DNA from: Vulcanimicrobiota bacterium
GTDB lineage: Bacteria > Vulcanimicrobiota > Vulcanimicrobiia > Vulcanimicrobiales > Vulcanimicrobiaceae
Direction: 5' to 3'
Assembly (NCBI GenBank): GCA_003161435.1
Contig: PMOS01000043.1
Location: 1 to 64,000, forward strand
DNA length: 64,000 bases
The position numbers and the translations under genes were made by a program. Positions 15,374 to 24,147 of this stretch are shown here, one piece after another (the first letter of the stretch is position 1; each line of letters starts with the position of its first letter). The notes below the pieces were generated by a model that did not search any database, was not told the DNA's origin, and was given only the letters and a program-made list of their open reading frames with translations.

Positions 15374-17995
15374 ATGACTTCCCAGCAACTCCGTCAAGCG
15401 TTTGTCGACTACTTCGTGCGGAACGGGCACGCGCATCTGCCCTCCGCGTCGCTCATCCCCGACGAGATGAGCACGACGCTGTTCACCATCGCCGGGATGG
15501 AACAGTTCGTCCCGGTTTTTCTCGGAGAGTCGCCGGCCCCCGCGCCGCGTGCGGTCACCGTGCAGCGGTGCCTGCGCGTCGCCGGTGCGAAATCGGACAT
15601 CGAGAACGTCGGGCGCACCGGCCGGCACGGGACGTTCCTCGAGATGCTGGGCAATTTCTCGTTCGGCGACTACTACAAGTCCGAGGCGATCCGGTTCGCT
15701 TGGGAGTTCCTCACCGGCGTCATGAAGGTCGATCCCGCCAAGCTGTACGTCACCGTGCACACCGGCGACGACGAGGCGCAACGGCTGTGGGAGAACGAGA
15801 TCGGGCTCGACCCGGCGCGCATCAGCCGTTGGGACGAAGACAACTTCTGGACGATGGGGCCGACCGGTCCGTGCGGCCCGTGCACCGAGATATTCTACGA
15901 CACCGGCGTGGAGAACGCCGCCGGTCCGGACGACGACGGCCCCAACAAGGGCGATCGTTTCGTCGAGATCTGGAACGTCGTGTTCCAACAGTACAATCGC
16001 GGTGCCGACGGCAAGCTCACCGACTTGCCGCGCAAGGCGATCGATACCGGCGCGGGTTTCGAGCGCATGCTCGCGGTCGCGAACGGCAAGGTTTCGATGT
16101 ACGAAACCGATTTGTTCACCGACCTGATCGCGGCTCAGCCGCCGGTCGGCCAAACGTCGCTGACGAAGGACGAACAGCTCGTGCGCCGGCGCATCATCGC
16201 CGACCACGCCCGCGCGGCGACGTTCCTGATCGCCGATGGCGTCTATCCGTCGAACACCGAGCGCGGCTTCGTGCTGCGCTTCTTGATCCGGCGCGCGATC
16301 CGCAACGGCCGTTTGCTCGGCTACCCGCGCGAGTTCATCGCCGAGCTCGCCGCCGCGGTGGTCACGTCCCTCGAGAGCGGATACCCGCAGCTGCGGGCGC
16401 GGTTGTCCGACGTGCAGGCCGCGCTGCGCACCGAGGAAGCCGGGTTCATGCGCACGCTCGACCGCGGCGTGGAGCTGCTCGAAGCGCTGATCGACGACGC
16501 GCTGGGCGACTGCACGATGCTGATCTCGGGCGAGGACGCGTTCGTGCTGCACGATACGTACGGGTTCCCGTACGAGCTCACGCGCGAGATCGCCGGCGAG
16601 CGCGGGGTCGCGATCGACTCGTTCGCGTTCGAGCAGCGGATGACCGAGCAGCGAGAGCGCGCGCGTGGTGACGCCGCGCGCAAACGCGCGGTCGTCACCG
16701 TCACCGACGTGCCGGCGATTGCGTCGGCGTTCGAAGGGTACGGCAGCCTCGAAGCCGATGGGACACTGGCGGCGATCCTGGTCGGCGGAGCGCCGGTCGA
16801 CGCGATCGAGTCCGAAACGGAAGCGCAGCTGCTGCTCGAGCGCACCTCGTTCTACGCCGAGAAGGGCGGACAGATCGGCGACCGAGGCCGGATCACGACG
16901 TCGAACGGCGCCGTGTTCGAGGTGACCGACACGCAGCTCGTCGGCGAGGCGATCGCGCATCACGGCCGGCTGACCCAGGGCGAGCTCGCCGTCGGCGACG
17001 CCGTCCACACGCGCGTCTACCCTGAGTGGCGCGAGGAGATCCGGCGTCAGCACACCTCGGCGCACCTGCTGCAGCGCGCGCTCAAGGACGTGCTCGGCGA
17101 GGATGTCGTGCAGGCCGGGTCATGGGTCGGCGTCGACCGGATGCGCTTCGATTTCCGCAACGCCGGCGGCGCGCTCACCCCGCTTCAGCGGCGCGCGGTC
17201 ACCCAGCGGGTGAACGAGCTGATTCGCGCCGACTACCATCAAGAGATGCGCGAGCTGCCGATCGAGGAAGCGAAAGCGACCGGTGCGGTCACGATGGCCG
17301 GCGAGAAGTACGGCGACCGCGTGCGCGTCGTCGGCTTCGGGCCGTCGATCGAGTTCTGCGGCGGGACGCACGCGCACACCACCGGCGAGCTGGGGCTGTT
17401 CGTGATGCTGTCGGAGAGCTCGATCGGGAGCGGGACTCGCCGCATCGAAGGGGTCGTCGGCAAGGCCGCGGAGCGCTACGTCGAGGAGCAGCAGGACACG
17501 CTCGCGACGCTCGGCGAGGTGCTCTCGGCGCAGCCCGACGAGTTGGTCGAGCGGGTCGAACGGTTGCAATCGGACGTCCGCGATCTGCAAAAGGCGATGG
17601 CGGAGATCAAGTCGCGCCTCGCGGCCGCAGACGCGGCGTCGTACGTGGAGAGCGCCGAACAGCTCGGCGGGCTGCGTGTGGTCGCGGCGGTCGTCCCCGA
17701 GGCGAGCGCCGAAGCGTTGCGAGCGCTCGGTGCGGCGATCCGGTCGCGCCTCCCGTCGGGTGTCGTCGCGCTGGTCGGCACCGACGCGCAAACGGCGTCG
17801 CTGTTCGCGGCGGCGTCCGACGACGCGGTGAAGGCCGGCATCCGGGCCGGGGATCTGGTGAAGGCGGCCGCGCCGTTCGTCGGCGGAAAAGGCGGCGGAT
17901 CGCCGGCGCAGGCGCAAGGCGGCGGCAACGATCCATCCGGTGCTTCGGCCGCGCTCGCGGCGATGCGCGACACGATCTCCAAGCGCGCGGCGTGA
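15374..17995 (+). CDS. alaS: alanyl-tRNA synthetase
   Basis: This is an 873-residue class II synthetase with all parts in order. The N-terminal catalytic domain has TSQQLRQAFVDYFV, TLFTIAGMEQFVP, MLGNFSFGDYYK and WTMGPTGPCGPCTEIFYD. It is followed by the tRNA-recognition region, the editing domain with HTSAHLLQRAL and the zinc ligands CGGTHAHTTGELG, and the C-Ala domain with a Gly-rich GGKGGGSPAQAQGGG end. Length is normal for the family. ATG 15374 begins the conserved N-terminus. Its stop overlaps a GTG of the next gene. Confidence 0.97.
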   Translation: MTSQQLRQAFVDYFVRNGHAHLPSASLIPDEMSTTLFTIAGMEQFVPVFLGESPAPAPRAVTVQRCLRVAGAKSDIENVGRTGRHGTFLEMLGNFSFGDYYKSEAIRFAWEFLTGVMKVDPAKLYVTVHTGDDEAQRLWENEIGLDPARISRWDEDNFWTMGPTGPCGPCTEIFYDTGVENAAGPDDDGPNKGDRFVEIWNVVFQQYNRGADGKLTDLPRKAIDTGAGFERMLAVANGKVSMYETDLFTDLIAAQPPVGQTSLTKDEQLVRRRIIADHARAATFLIADGVYPSNTERGFVLRFLIRRAIRNGRLLGYPREFIAELAAAVVTSLESGYPQLRARLSDVQAALRTEEAGFMRTLDRGVELLEALIDDALGDCTMLISGEDAFVLHDTYGFPYELTREIAGERGVAIDSFAFEQRMTEQRERARGDAARKRAVVTVTDVPAIASAFEGYGSLEADGTLAAILVGGAPVDAIESETEAQLLLERTSFYAEKGGQIGDRGRITTSNGAVFEVTDTQLVGEAIAHHGRLTQGELAVGDAVHTRVYPEWREEIRRQHTSAHLLQRALKDVLGEDVVQAGSWVGVDRMRFDFRNAGGALTPLQRRAVTQRVNELIRADYHQEMRELPIEEAKATGAVTMAGEKYGDRVRVVGFGPSIEFCGGTHAHTTGELGLFVMLSESSIGSGTRRIEGVVGKAAERYVEEQQDTLATLGEVLSAQPDELVERVERLQSDVRDLQKAMAEIKSRLAAADAASYVESAEQLGGLRVVAAVVPEASAEALRALGAAIRSRLPSGVVALVGTDAQTASLFAAASDDAVKAGIRAGDLVKAAAPFVGGKGGGSPAQAQGGGNDPSGASAALAAMRDTISKRAA

Positions 17996-18675
17996 TCGCC
18001 ATCCTCGCGGCTGCAGCGGCGCTCGTCGCCGCGCCGTCGCCATCGCCGTCCCCGCCGCCGTCACCGATCGTCGTCGTCGCGAAGTATCGCGCGGCGTTGA
18101 AGGCGCTGCACGAGCCGAGCGTCTTCACGGTCGAGTACACGCTCGTGCAGACCGGAACGCGCACGCTCGAGCAGTCGCATCGCATCTTTCGCAGCGGTGC
18201 CGACGAGCGCGACGAGACGCTCGCGGTCAACGGTACGCGCTCGACCTCGCCGGTCGTGCGCATCTTCCGCCGCCGGCCCTATCGGTACACGGTGACCGCG
18301 CTCGCGCCGAAGCCGGCCGACTACGACTTCGCCTACGTCGGGCCGCATCGTGACGGCAAGCACGTCGATTATGTCTTCGCCGTCTCGCCGAAGAAGCCGA
18401 AGCGGGGAATCACCTTTACGCAAGTATCGATCGACGGCGTGTCGTTTCTCCCCGAGTGGGTCGCGTTCGCCGCGGATCAGCACGCTGCGCGCGGTATCGT
18501 CACGTTCGGGAAGTCCGATCGCTATTGGGTAGCGCGCAGCGCGGCCGCGCAGGCCGGCGTGCCGGGCGGGGTCGCCCACGAGCGTCTCGCTTTCGCCAAG
18601 TGGCGCTTCCCCAAAACGCTGCCGCGCTCGACCTTCGAGGCGGCCCGGCCGCTGCCGCCGATCCCGCCCGCGTAG
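17992..18675 (+). CDS. exported protein of unknown function
   Basis: This 227-residue protein starts at GTG 17992, overlapping the alaS stop (GTGA). It has a short signal peptide (IAILAAAAALVAA) and a Pro/Ser linker. The beta-rich domain (EYTLVQTGTRTLEQSHRIFR, FRRRPYRYTVTALAPKPADY) recalls outer-membrane lipoprotein carrier-like folds, but no defining motif is present. The coupling to alaS is probably positional. Function unknown. Confidence 0.65.
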   Translation: MIAILAAAAALVAAPSPSPSPPPSPIVVVAKYRAALKALHEPSVFTVEYTLVQTGTRTLEQSHRIFRSGADERDETLAVNGTRSTSPVVRIFRRRPYRYTVTALAPKPADYDFAYVGPHRDGKHVDYVFAVSPKKPKRGITFTQVSIDGVSFLPEWVAFAADQHAARGIVTFGKSDRYWVARSAAAQAGVPGGVAHERLAFAKWRFPKTLPRSTFEAARPLPPIPPA

Positions 18676-18724
18676 CTCGGCGCCGCGGGCGAACCGGACG
18701 CCACGCCGGCGGCGTACCGCAAGC

Positions 18725-19051
18725 ATGAAAACCGCGTTCCTTGGCGCCGTTGCGCTCGTCGCGCTGCTGGCCGCCGCGCCTGCCACCCCCAAGCCGGGGG
18801 CGACCGTCCACATCCGCGACGACGCCTTTACGCCGGCGACGATTACCGTGCGCGCCGGCGACAGCGTGACCTTCGTCAACGACGACGACGACGCGCACAC
18901 CGTGACGGCCGACGATTCGTCGTGGGACTCCGAAGGGCTCAACCAGGGCGAAAAGTGGACGCACGCGTTCGCCAAGGCCGGCACGATCAAGTATCACTGC
19001 ACGGTGCATCCGTTCATGCACGGCAGTGTGATCGTGAAAGCCGTCACGTGA
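18725..19051 (+). CDS. exported cupredoxin (plastocyanin-like, type 1 copper)
   Basis: The 108-residue precursor has a signal peptide (about 1-20) and one cupredoxin domain. The likely copper ligands are His in DDAHTV and the Cys, His and Met in YHCTVHPFMHGSV near the C-terminus, a normal type 1 set. It should carry electrons in the periplasm. Its stop overlaps the GTG of the metallophosphoesterase, and an ECF sigma/anti-sigma pair follows, so the four genes may form one stress-responsive operon. Confidence 0.88.
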   Translation: MKTAFLGAVALVALLAAAPATPKPGATVHIRDDAFTPATITVRAGDSVTFVNDDDDAHTVTADDSSWDSEGLNQGEKWTHAFAKAGTIKYHCTVHPFMHGSVIVKAVT

Positions 19052-19938
19052 GGCGCGGCGACTTCGTCGGCCACGTCGCGTGGACCGGCGCCGGCATCCT
19101 CTACGTGCTCGGCGCGGAGGGACTCGTGCGCGCCGCCGCATCGGCGGCGCCCGGCGCGTTCTCGTTCGTGCAGATCAGCGACAGCCACATCGGCTACACC
19201 GGGCCCGCCAACGCCGACGTTCGCGGTACGCTCGCGCAAACCGTGAAGGACATCAACGCGATGCCCGTCCAGCCGACGTTCGTCATCCACACCGGCGACG
19301 TCACGCACTTGAGCAAAGCGACGGAGTTCGACGACGCCCGGTCGATTCTGAGCACGCTGCGCGCGCCGCTGATCACCATCCCCGGCGAGCACGACGTGAT
19401 CGGGACCGAGGGACCCAAGCGCTACGCCGCCGCGTTCGGCCGGCGCGACGCACAAGGCCGCGGCTGGTCGTCGTGGGACCAGGGCGGGATCCACTTCGTC
19501 GCGTTGATCAACGTCGGCGAAGGCGAGACGATGGGGATACTCGGCGACGAACAGCTCGCCTGGCTCGAGAAGGATCTCGCGGCGCGCAAGTCCGACACGC
19601 CGATCGTCGTCTTCGGCCACGTCCCGCTGTTTGCCGTCGCCCCGGAATGGGGTTGGACGACCGGTGACGGGACCAAGGCGATCGCGATGCTGCGCCGCTT
19701 CTCGGCGGCGACCGTGCTCAACGGCCACATCCACCAGATCGTGGAGCACACCGACGGCGCGATCCGGTTCGCCACCGCCCGCGCGACGGCGTTTCCCCAA
19801 GCGGCGCCGGGTACGCCCGGCGCGAGCCCCGGCCCGCTCAAACCGGCTCCCGGAACACTACTGGACGTCCTCGGCTACCGTACGGTCGAAGTCGGCGCGC
19901 AGGCGGCGTGGCAAGATCACTCGCTAGCGCAGGCCTGA
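19048..19938 (+). CDS. exported calcineurin-like metallophosphoesterase
   Basis: This 296-residue protein starts at GTG 19048, overlapping the cupredoxin stop. The N-terminus VRRGDFVGHVAWTGAGI has paired arginines and a hydrophobic stretch like a Tat signal, though the motif is imperfect. The five metal-binding blocks of the family are present: DSHIG, HTGDVTH, PGEHD, GHVP and NGHIHQ (Asn/Glu replacements are within the family's range). The substrate is unknown. The pairing with a cupredoxin and an ECF pair suggests an envelope or oxidative-stress role. Confidence 0.82.
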   Translation: MRRGDFVGHVAWTGAGILYVLGAEGLVRAAASAAPGAFSFVQISDSHIGYTGPANADVRGTLAQTVKDINAMPVQPTFVIHTGDVTHLSKATEFDDARSILSTLRAPLITIPGEHDVIGTEGPKRYAAAFGRRDAQGRGWSSWDQGGIHFVALINVGEGETMGILGDEQLAWLEKDLAARKSDTPIVVFGHVPLFAVAPEWGWTTGDGTKAIAMLRRFSAATVLNGHIHQIVEHTDGAIRFATARATAFPQAAPGTPGASPGPLKPAPGTLLDVLGYRTVEVGAQAAWQDHSLAQA

Positions 19939-19958
19939 ACGCCGTCGAAGGAGGCGCA

Positions 19959-20468
19959 ATGGCGCTCGATGAGGCGGCGTTCAACGATGCGTACCGGGCG
20001 CATGCCGGACGTCTGCGCGCCGTCGCTTATGACGTGCTGCACGATCCTGCGGCGGCCGAGGATGCGGTGCACAGCGCGCTGATGCGGGTTTGGAGCGGTG
20101 GTTCGTACCGGGCCGACCGCGGCGCGCTGCTCCCCTTCTTGATCGCCTGCGTGCGGCGGGAAGCGCTCGACACGGTGCGCGGGTCCAAGCGCCGCCATCT
20201 TCGCGAGGTCAAAGTGGCCGCTGACGATCCGGTGGCGATCGACGAAACCGCCGCCATCGACCCGATCGAAGCGCGTCGCATACGGCTCGCGCTCGACACC
20301 TTGCCGGAAGGGCAGCGCGACGTGATCACCCGCGCCTATTTTGGGCACCGCACCTTGCTCGAGGTCGCACGCGAAGCCGATCTCCCGCTCGGCACCGTCA
20401 AGAGCCGTCTCGCGGCCGGATTGCGCCGCCTTCACACCGTTCTCTCCCTCGGAGCAGCCCCATCGTGA
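19959..20468 (+). CDS. ECF-type sigma factor
   Basis: This 169-residue protein has region 2 (DAYRAHAGRLRAVAYDVLHD, AEDAVHSALMRVW) and region 4 (LDTLPEGQRDVITRAYFGHR, VAREADLPLGTVKSRLAAGL). I chose ATG 19959 because an AAGGAGG ribosome site stands just before it. The frame is open further upstream but would overlap the metallophosphoesterase. The anti-sigma gene overlaps its end by 4 bp. Confidence 0.9.
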   Translation: MALDEAAFNDAYRAHAGRLRAVAYDVLHDPAAAEDAVHSALMRVWSGGSYRADRGALLPFLIACVRREALDTVRGSKRRHLREVKVAADDPVAIDETAAIDPIEARRIRLALDTLPEGQRDVITRAYFGHRTLLEVAREADLPLGTVKSRLAAGLRRLHTVLSLGAAPS

Positions 20469-21058
20469 CCCAACACCTCGACGACGACGCCGAGCTCTAC
20501 GCCCTCGGCTATACCGAGCGCGAGCGCTCCGAAGAGATCGAAGCGCATCTCGCGACCTGCGCGGCATGCTGCGAGCGCGTCGCCGCCGCGGAGTCGGTTG
20601 CCGCATCGCTGTCCGCCGCGCTGCCGCCGATGCCGGCCGCCGCGCCGCAGCGGCGCACGTGGTGGCCGCAGCTCGCGACCGCGGCCGCCGTGGTCTTCGC
20701 CGCGACGACCGCGCTCGAAGTCGGTTTCGTGCACGGTGAATCCGACCGGGTGCAGCGCACCGACGTCGCGCTCACCGCGCTGGCATCGACTCACTTCGCG
20801 CACACGACGCTGACGTCACGCCCGGGTCTCACGGTGAAAGCGATCTATTCGCGGGACGGCGCCTGGGTGTACGTCGTCGCGTCCGGCGCACCCGCCGGAG
20901 CGCACGTCGTGCTGCGGCAGGGCGCAGCGCAGCGCGATCTGGGTGCGCTCGACGACGGCGCACCGGCGACGCTCTTCATCCACGAGCCCGGCCGCGGTGA
21001 CGAATACGACATCGTCGCCGGCGGAAACATCATCGCCCACGGAAAGCCGATGTATTAG
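20465..21058 (+). CDS. anti-sigma factor with zinc-binding ZAS motif
   Basis: This 197-residue membrane protein starts at GTG 20465, overlapping the ECF sigma stop. Its N-terminal cytoplasmic part has HLATCAACC, the His-x3-Cys-x2-Cys core of the anti-sigma zinc domain. A transmembrane helix follows (LATAAAVVFAATTALEVGFV, about residues 75-95) and an extracytoplasmic beta domain of about 100 residues (RskA-like). It should hold the sigma factor until an envelope signal triggers release. Confidence 0.85.
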   Translation: MTQHLDDDAELYALGYTERERSEEIEAHLATCAACCERVAAAESVAASLSAALPPMPAAAPQRRTWWPQLATAAAVVFAATTALEVGFVHGESDRVQRTDVALTALASTHFAHTTLTSRPGLTVKAIYSRDGAWVYVVASGAPAGAHVVLRQGAAQRDLGALDDGAPATLFIHEPGRGDEYDIVAGGNIIAHGKPMY

Positions 21059-21069
21059 CTGACGCAATA

Positions 21070-21696
21070 TTAGAGTGCTTGGCCTTCGGTTGAGGCGCGT
21101 AATGGGCCGAGGTGCGCGGCGCTGCACTCTTCGACGAGCGTCCAGCGGTCGCCGGTGACGTCGAAGACGGCGTAGGCGCCGTTCTCGACGCGCGCGCTCC
21201 AGAACGCTTCCAGATCGCGGCCTAGCGCGTCGACCAGCGCGACGCGCACCACGGCGTCATGCGTGACGATCAGCGCCGGCGACGCCGGACGAAATGCCGC
21301 CGCGAAGTCGCGCCAGCGCGCGAGCACCTGCGCGACGCTTTCGCCGCCTTCGAACGCGACGTGGGCGGGATCGTCGCGCCAGGCGCGATAGCGCAACGGA
21401 TCGTTCGCCGCGATCTCCTCGCGCAGGCGGCCTTCCCATGTGCCGTGCGCGATCTCGATCAGCCGGTCGTCGCTCTCGGTGCGCACGTTCAACCGATCCG
21501 CGGCGGGCTTGGCCGTGGCGGTGCAGCGCAGCAGCGGCGACGACACCACGCGGGCAACCCGTGCCGCGACCATCGCGTCTGACAGCGCGAACGCCTGGCT
21601 CATCCCCAGCGCCGTCAGCGCCGACTCGCGCCGGCCTTGGTAGCGGCCGGCGAGATTCCACGTCGTCTCGCCGTGCCGCGCGAGAAACACGCGCAC
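21070..21696 (-). CDS. histidine phosphatase family protein (phosphoglycerate mutase-like)
   Basis: The catalytic RHG motif is in FLARHGETTWN near the N-terminus, and the second catalytic histidine is in LIVTHDAVVR. Between them are VVSSPLLRCTATAKPAADRL and EIAHGTWEG, as in cobalamin-type phosphatases (CobC) and broad-specificity GpmB-like enzymes. I chose GTG 21696, giving 208 residues, because the conserved strand VRVFLARHG begins there. The frame stays open to 21852 but would overlap the divergent TonB gene. The stop faces the anti-sigma gene 11 bases away. Confidence 0.85.
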   Translation of the reverse strand: MRVFLARHGETTWNLAGRYQGRRESALTALGMSQAFALSDAMVAARVARVVSSPLLRCTATAKPAADRLNVRTESDDRLIEIAHGTWEGRLREEIAANDPLRYRAWRDDPAHVAFEGGESVAQVLARWRDFAAAFRPASPALIVTHDAVVRVALVDALGRDLEAFWSARVENGAYAVFDVTGDRWTLVEECSAAHLGPLRASTEGQAL

Positions 21697-21783
21697 CGCC
21701 TGCGCTTTTCTCGGCTGCCGAGATGAACCTTCCGTCGCAGCGCGGCGACCGACGAGCATGGCGACGATGGGCGGCGAAGACGC

Positions 21784-22521
21784 ATGAACGCCGCACGCCA
21801 GCGCGCGCGCACGTTTCTCGTCTACGGCTTCGGTATCTCGGTCGCGATACATCTGCTCGTGCTGCCGTTGGTGCGCCCGTCGGCCACGCTATCGGCGACC
21901 GAGCCCGAGCACTTCGTTCTGACGCGCACGACCGTGCCGACGCCGCCCCCGACGCCGCGTCCCACGCCGACGCCCGCGGCGACGCCGCGGCCGACCGCGC
22001 CGCCGCTTCGGGCACGACAAACCGCCGCGCCGCACGACCGTCCCATCAAAATGGTCACGCAGCACACGCAAGCGCACAACGGTGGTCCGGGCGAACCAGC
22101 GAACGCGCATGCAACCGGCGATGCGCACGGCACACCCGATGGTGATTCGTCCGCTGCACCCGCCGCCGTTTCCGCATCGCTCGTGACGCCCGTGCCGGTC
22201 GTCCCGACAGCATCGCCGCAACCGACACCGACACCGCTCTCGTGTGCGCGCCGCGAGGTTCCCGCTGCGACGCTGCACGCCGCGGAGCCGGACACGCCGG
22301 CCGTCGCCGCGCAGCAGGGGATCTCCGGTACGGTCGAGGTCATCGTATCGCTCGACGCGCAAAGCCGCGTCGTCGCAACGCGCATCCAGAGCTCGCCGAG
22401 CACCGTGCTCAACCCGGCGGCGATTGCCGCCGCGCGCGGTTCGCGGTTCCGCACCGAAATCAAAGACTGCGCGCCCGTCGCCGCGGATTACATCTTCAGC
22501 GTCGACTTCTCGTCGCAATAA
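21784..22521 (+). CDS. TonB-like energy transducer
   Basis: This 245-residue protein has an N-terminal membrane anchor (FGISVAIHLLVLPLV, about residues 15-31), a long Pro/Thr/Ala periplasmic spacer (about 50-160) and a C-terminal TonB domain (about 170-240: GISGTVEVIVSLDAQSRVV, LNPAAIAAARGSRF). TonB transmits proton-motive energy to outer-membrane transporters, which fits a diderm. ExbB, ExbD and a TonB-dependent receptor are not in the window. Its end is 5 bp from the convergent serA. Confidence 0.88.
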   Translation: MNAARQRARTFLVYGFGISVAIHLLVLPLVRPSATLSATEPEHFVLTRTTVPTPPPTPRPTPTPAATPRPTAPPLRARQTAAPHDRPIKMVTQHTQAHNGGPGEPANAHATGDAHGTPDGDSSAAPAAVSASLVTPVPVVPTASPQPTPTPLSCARREVPAATLHAAEPDTPAVAAQQGISGTVEVIVSLDAQSRVVATRIQSSPSTVLNPAAIAAARGSRFRTEIKDCAPVAADYIFSVDFSSQ

Positions 22522-22526
22522 GTCAA

Positions 22527-24128
22527 CTAGACGTCGAGCGAACGTACCGATCCGACGCCGGCGATCGCGCGCAGCTTCGCGACCGTCGCGTCGTCGGCCG
22601 GGCGATCGAGCGAGAGCACCATGATCGCGTCGCCGCCGACGGTGTTGCGCGAAACTTGCATCGTGGAGATGTTGACTCGCGCGTCCCCGAGGACCGTTCC
22701 GACCCGGCCGATCATCCCCGGAACGTCCGCATGCTGGGTGATCAGCATCGCCCCGAGCGGGGTGGCATCGATCTCGTAACCGTCGAGCTCGACGATGCGC
22801 GGCGAACCGGTCAACGACGTCGCGGTGATCGAGATCCCGTCCGCGACGAGCCGTAGCGAGGCGGCGTACGGCGAGATCGCGTCGTCGGCACGAGCGTCGA
22901 TCGTGATGCCGAGCTCCAAGGCGATCGATTCCGCGTTCACGACCGAGACGCGCCGATCGGTCGTCGCTTGCAGCAGACCGCTCAAGAACGCCCGCGTGAG
23001 CGGCGCGGCCGAGACGTCCGCCAGCGTGCCGCCGAGCAGCAACGAGAAAAGCGGCATGCGTTGCGGCCGCGTGTACTGCGGATAGAAGCGCCCGAGCCGG
23101 TACGCGACGTCGACGAACGGGATGACGCGCGCAGCTTCCGGTCCGGTCGGTACGGGCGCGTTGACCGCCGCATTGGCCGGCGCGCCAAGCAACGCGCGCG
23201 CGATGTCCTGCGCAAGCTCGGTCGCGATCCGCGCGAGCGCCTCGTGCGTCGAGCCGCCCAAGTGCGGGGTCGCGACGACCTTCGGATGGCGCTGGAGCGC
23301 TGCGCCCACCCCGTCGCGCGGCGGCGGCTCCTCCGCCACGACATCGAGCGCGGCGCCGGCCAGCACGCCGTCGTCCAAGGCCGCGAGCAAGTCGCGCTCG
23401 ACGATGATACCGCCGCGCGCGCAGTTGATCAGGTATGCATGCGGGCGAAGCAGTCTGAGCTTCGCGGCATCGATCATGCCGAGCGTCTGCGGCGTGAGCG
23501 GAACGTGCAGCGTGACGATGTCGCTTTCGCGCAGCAGCGTGTCCAGATCGACCAGTCGCGCATCGAGCGTATCGGCGCGCGGCGCGCCGATGTAGGGATC
23601 GCGTGCAAGGAGCGTCATGCCGAATGCTTTGGCGCGGCTGGCGACGTTGCCGCCGATGCGCCCGAGGCCGACGATCCCCAGCGTCTTGCCGTACAGCTCC
23701 GTCCCGATCAGGCGCTTGCGGTCCCAGATTCCCTCGCGCAGCTGTTGCACGGCGAGCGGCGTGCGGCGCGCCAGCGAGAGCATCAGCGCGAACGTCTGCT
23801 CGGTCGCGGCGAGGGTGTTGGCACCGGGCGTGTTGAGCACGAGGATCCCGGCGTCGGTCGCGGCGGCGACGTCGATCGCGTCGACCCCGACGCCGGCGCG
23901 CGCCACCACGCACAGGCGCGGACCGGCGGCGAGCAGCTCGCGGTCGACGCGCGTCTCGGAGCGGACGATCAAGCCGTCGGCGTCGGCGAGCGCCGCGGCC
24001 AACTCGTCGCGCGGCCGCCCGATCTGCGATTCTATCTCGATCCCGGCATCGCGCAGCACGGTCAAACCGGCTTCGGCGAACGGCTCGGCGATGACGACCC
24101 GCGGACGGGACAGGCCGCTTCGATGCAT
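22527..24128 (-). CDS. serA: D-3-phosphoglycerate dehydrogenase, long form
   Basis: SerA oxidises 3-phosphoglycerate with NAD, the first step of serine synthesis. The 533-residue product from ATG 24128 has the substrate domain, the NAD-binding GIVGLGRIGGNVASRAKAFG, the catalytic Arg/Glu region (INCARGGIIVERDLL), and the His in VVATPHLGGSTHEA. The intervening ASB domain and a C-terminal ACT domain (MLITQHADVPGMIGRVGTVL) follow, as in Bacillus and Mycobacterium SerA. The ACT domain suggests serine feedback. The frame is open to 24245, but MHRSGLSRPRVVIAEPF is the normal beginning. A membrane protein gene is divergent 19 bases away. Confidence 0.95.
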   Translation of the reverse strand: MHRSGLSRPRVVIAEPFAEAGLTVLRDAGIEIESQIGRPRDELAAALADADGLIVRSETRVDRELLAAGPRLCVVARAGVGVDAIDVAAATDAGILVLNTPGANTLAATEQTFALMLSLARRTPLAVQQLREGIWDRKRLIGTELYGKTLGIVGLGRIGGNVASRAKAFGMTLLARDPYIGAPRADTLDARLVDLDTLLRESDIVTLHVPLTPQTLGMIDAAKLRLLRPHAYLINCARGGIIVERDLLAALDDGVLAGAALDVVAEEPPPRDGVGAALQRHPKVVATPHLGGSTHEALARIATELAQDIARALLGAPANAAVNAPVPTGPEAARVIPFVDVAYRLGRFYPQYTRPQRMPLFSLLLGGTLADVSAAPLTRAFLSGLLQATTDRRVSVVNAESIALELGITIDARADDAISPYAASLRLVADGISITATSLTGSPRIVELDGYEIDATPLGAMLITQHADVPGMIGRVGTVLGDARVNISTMQVSRNTVGGDAIMVLSLDRPADDATVAKLRAIAGVGSVRSLDV

Positions 24129-24147
24129 CGGGCGTAGTTGCACGCGC

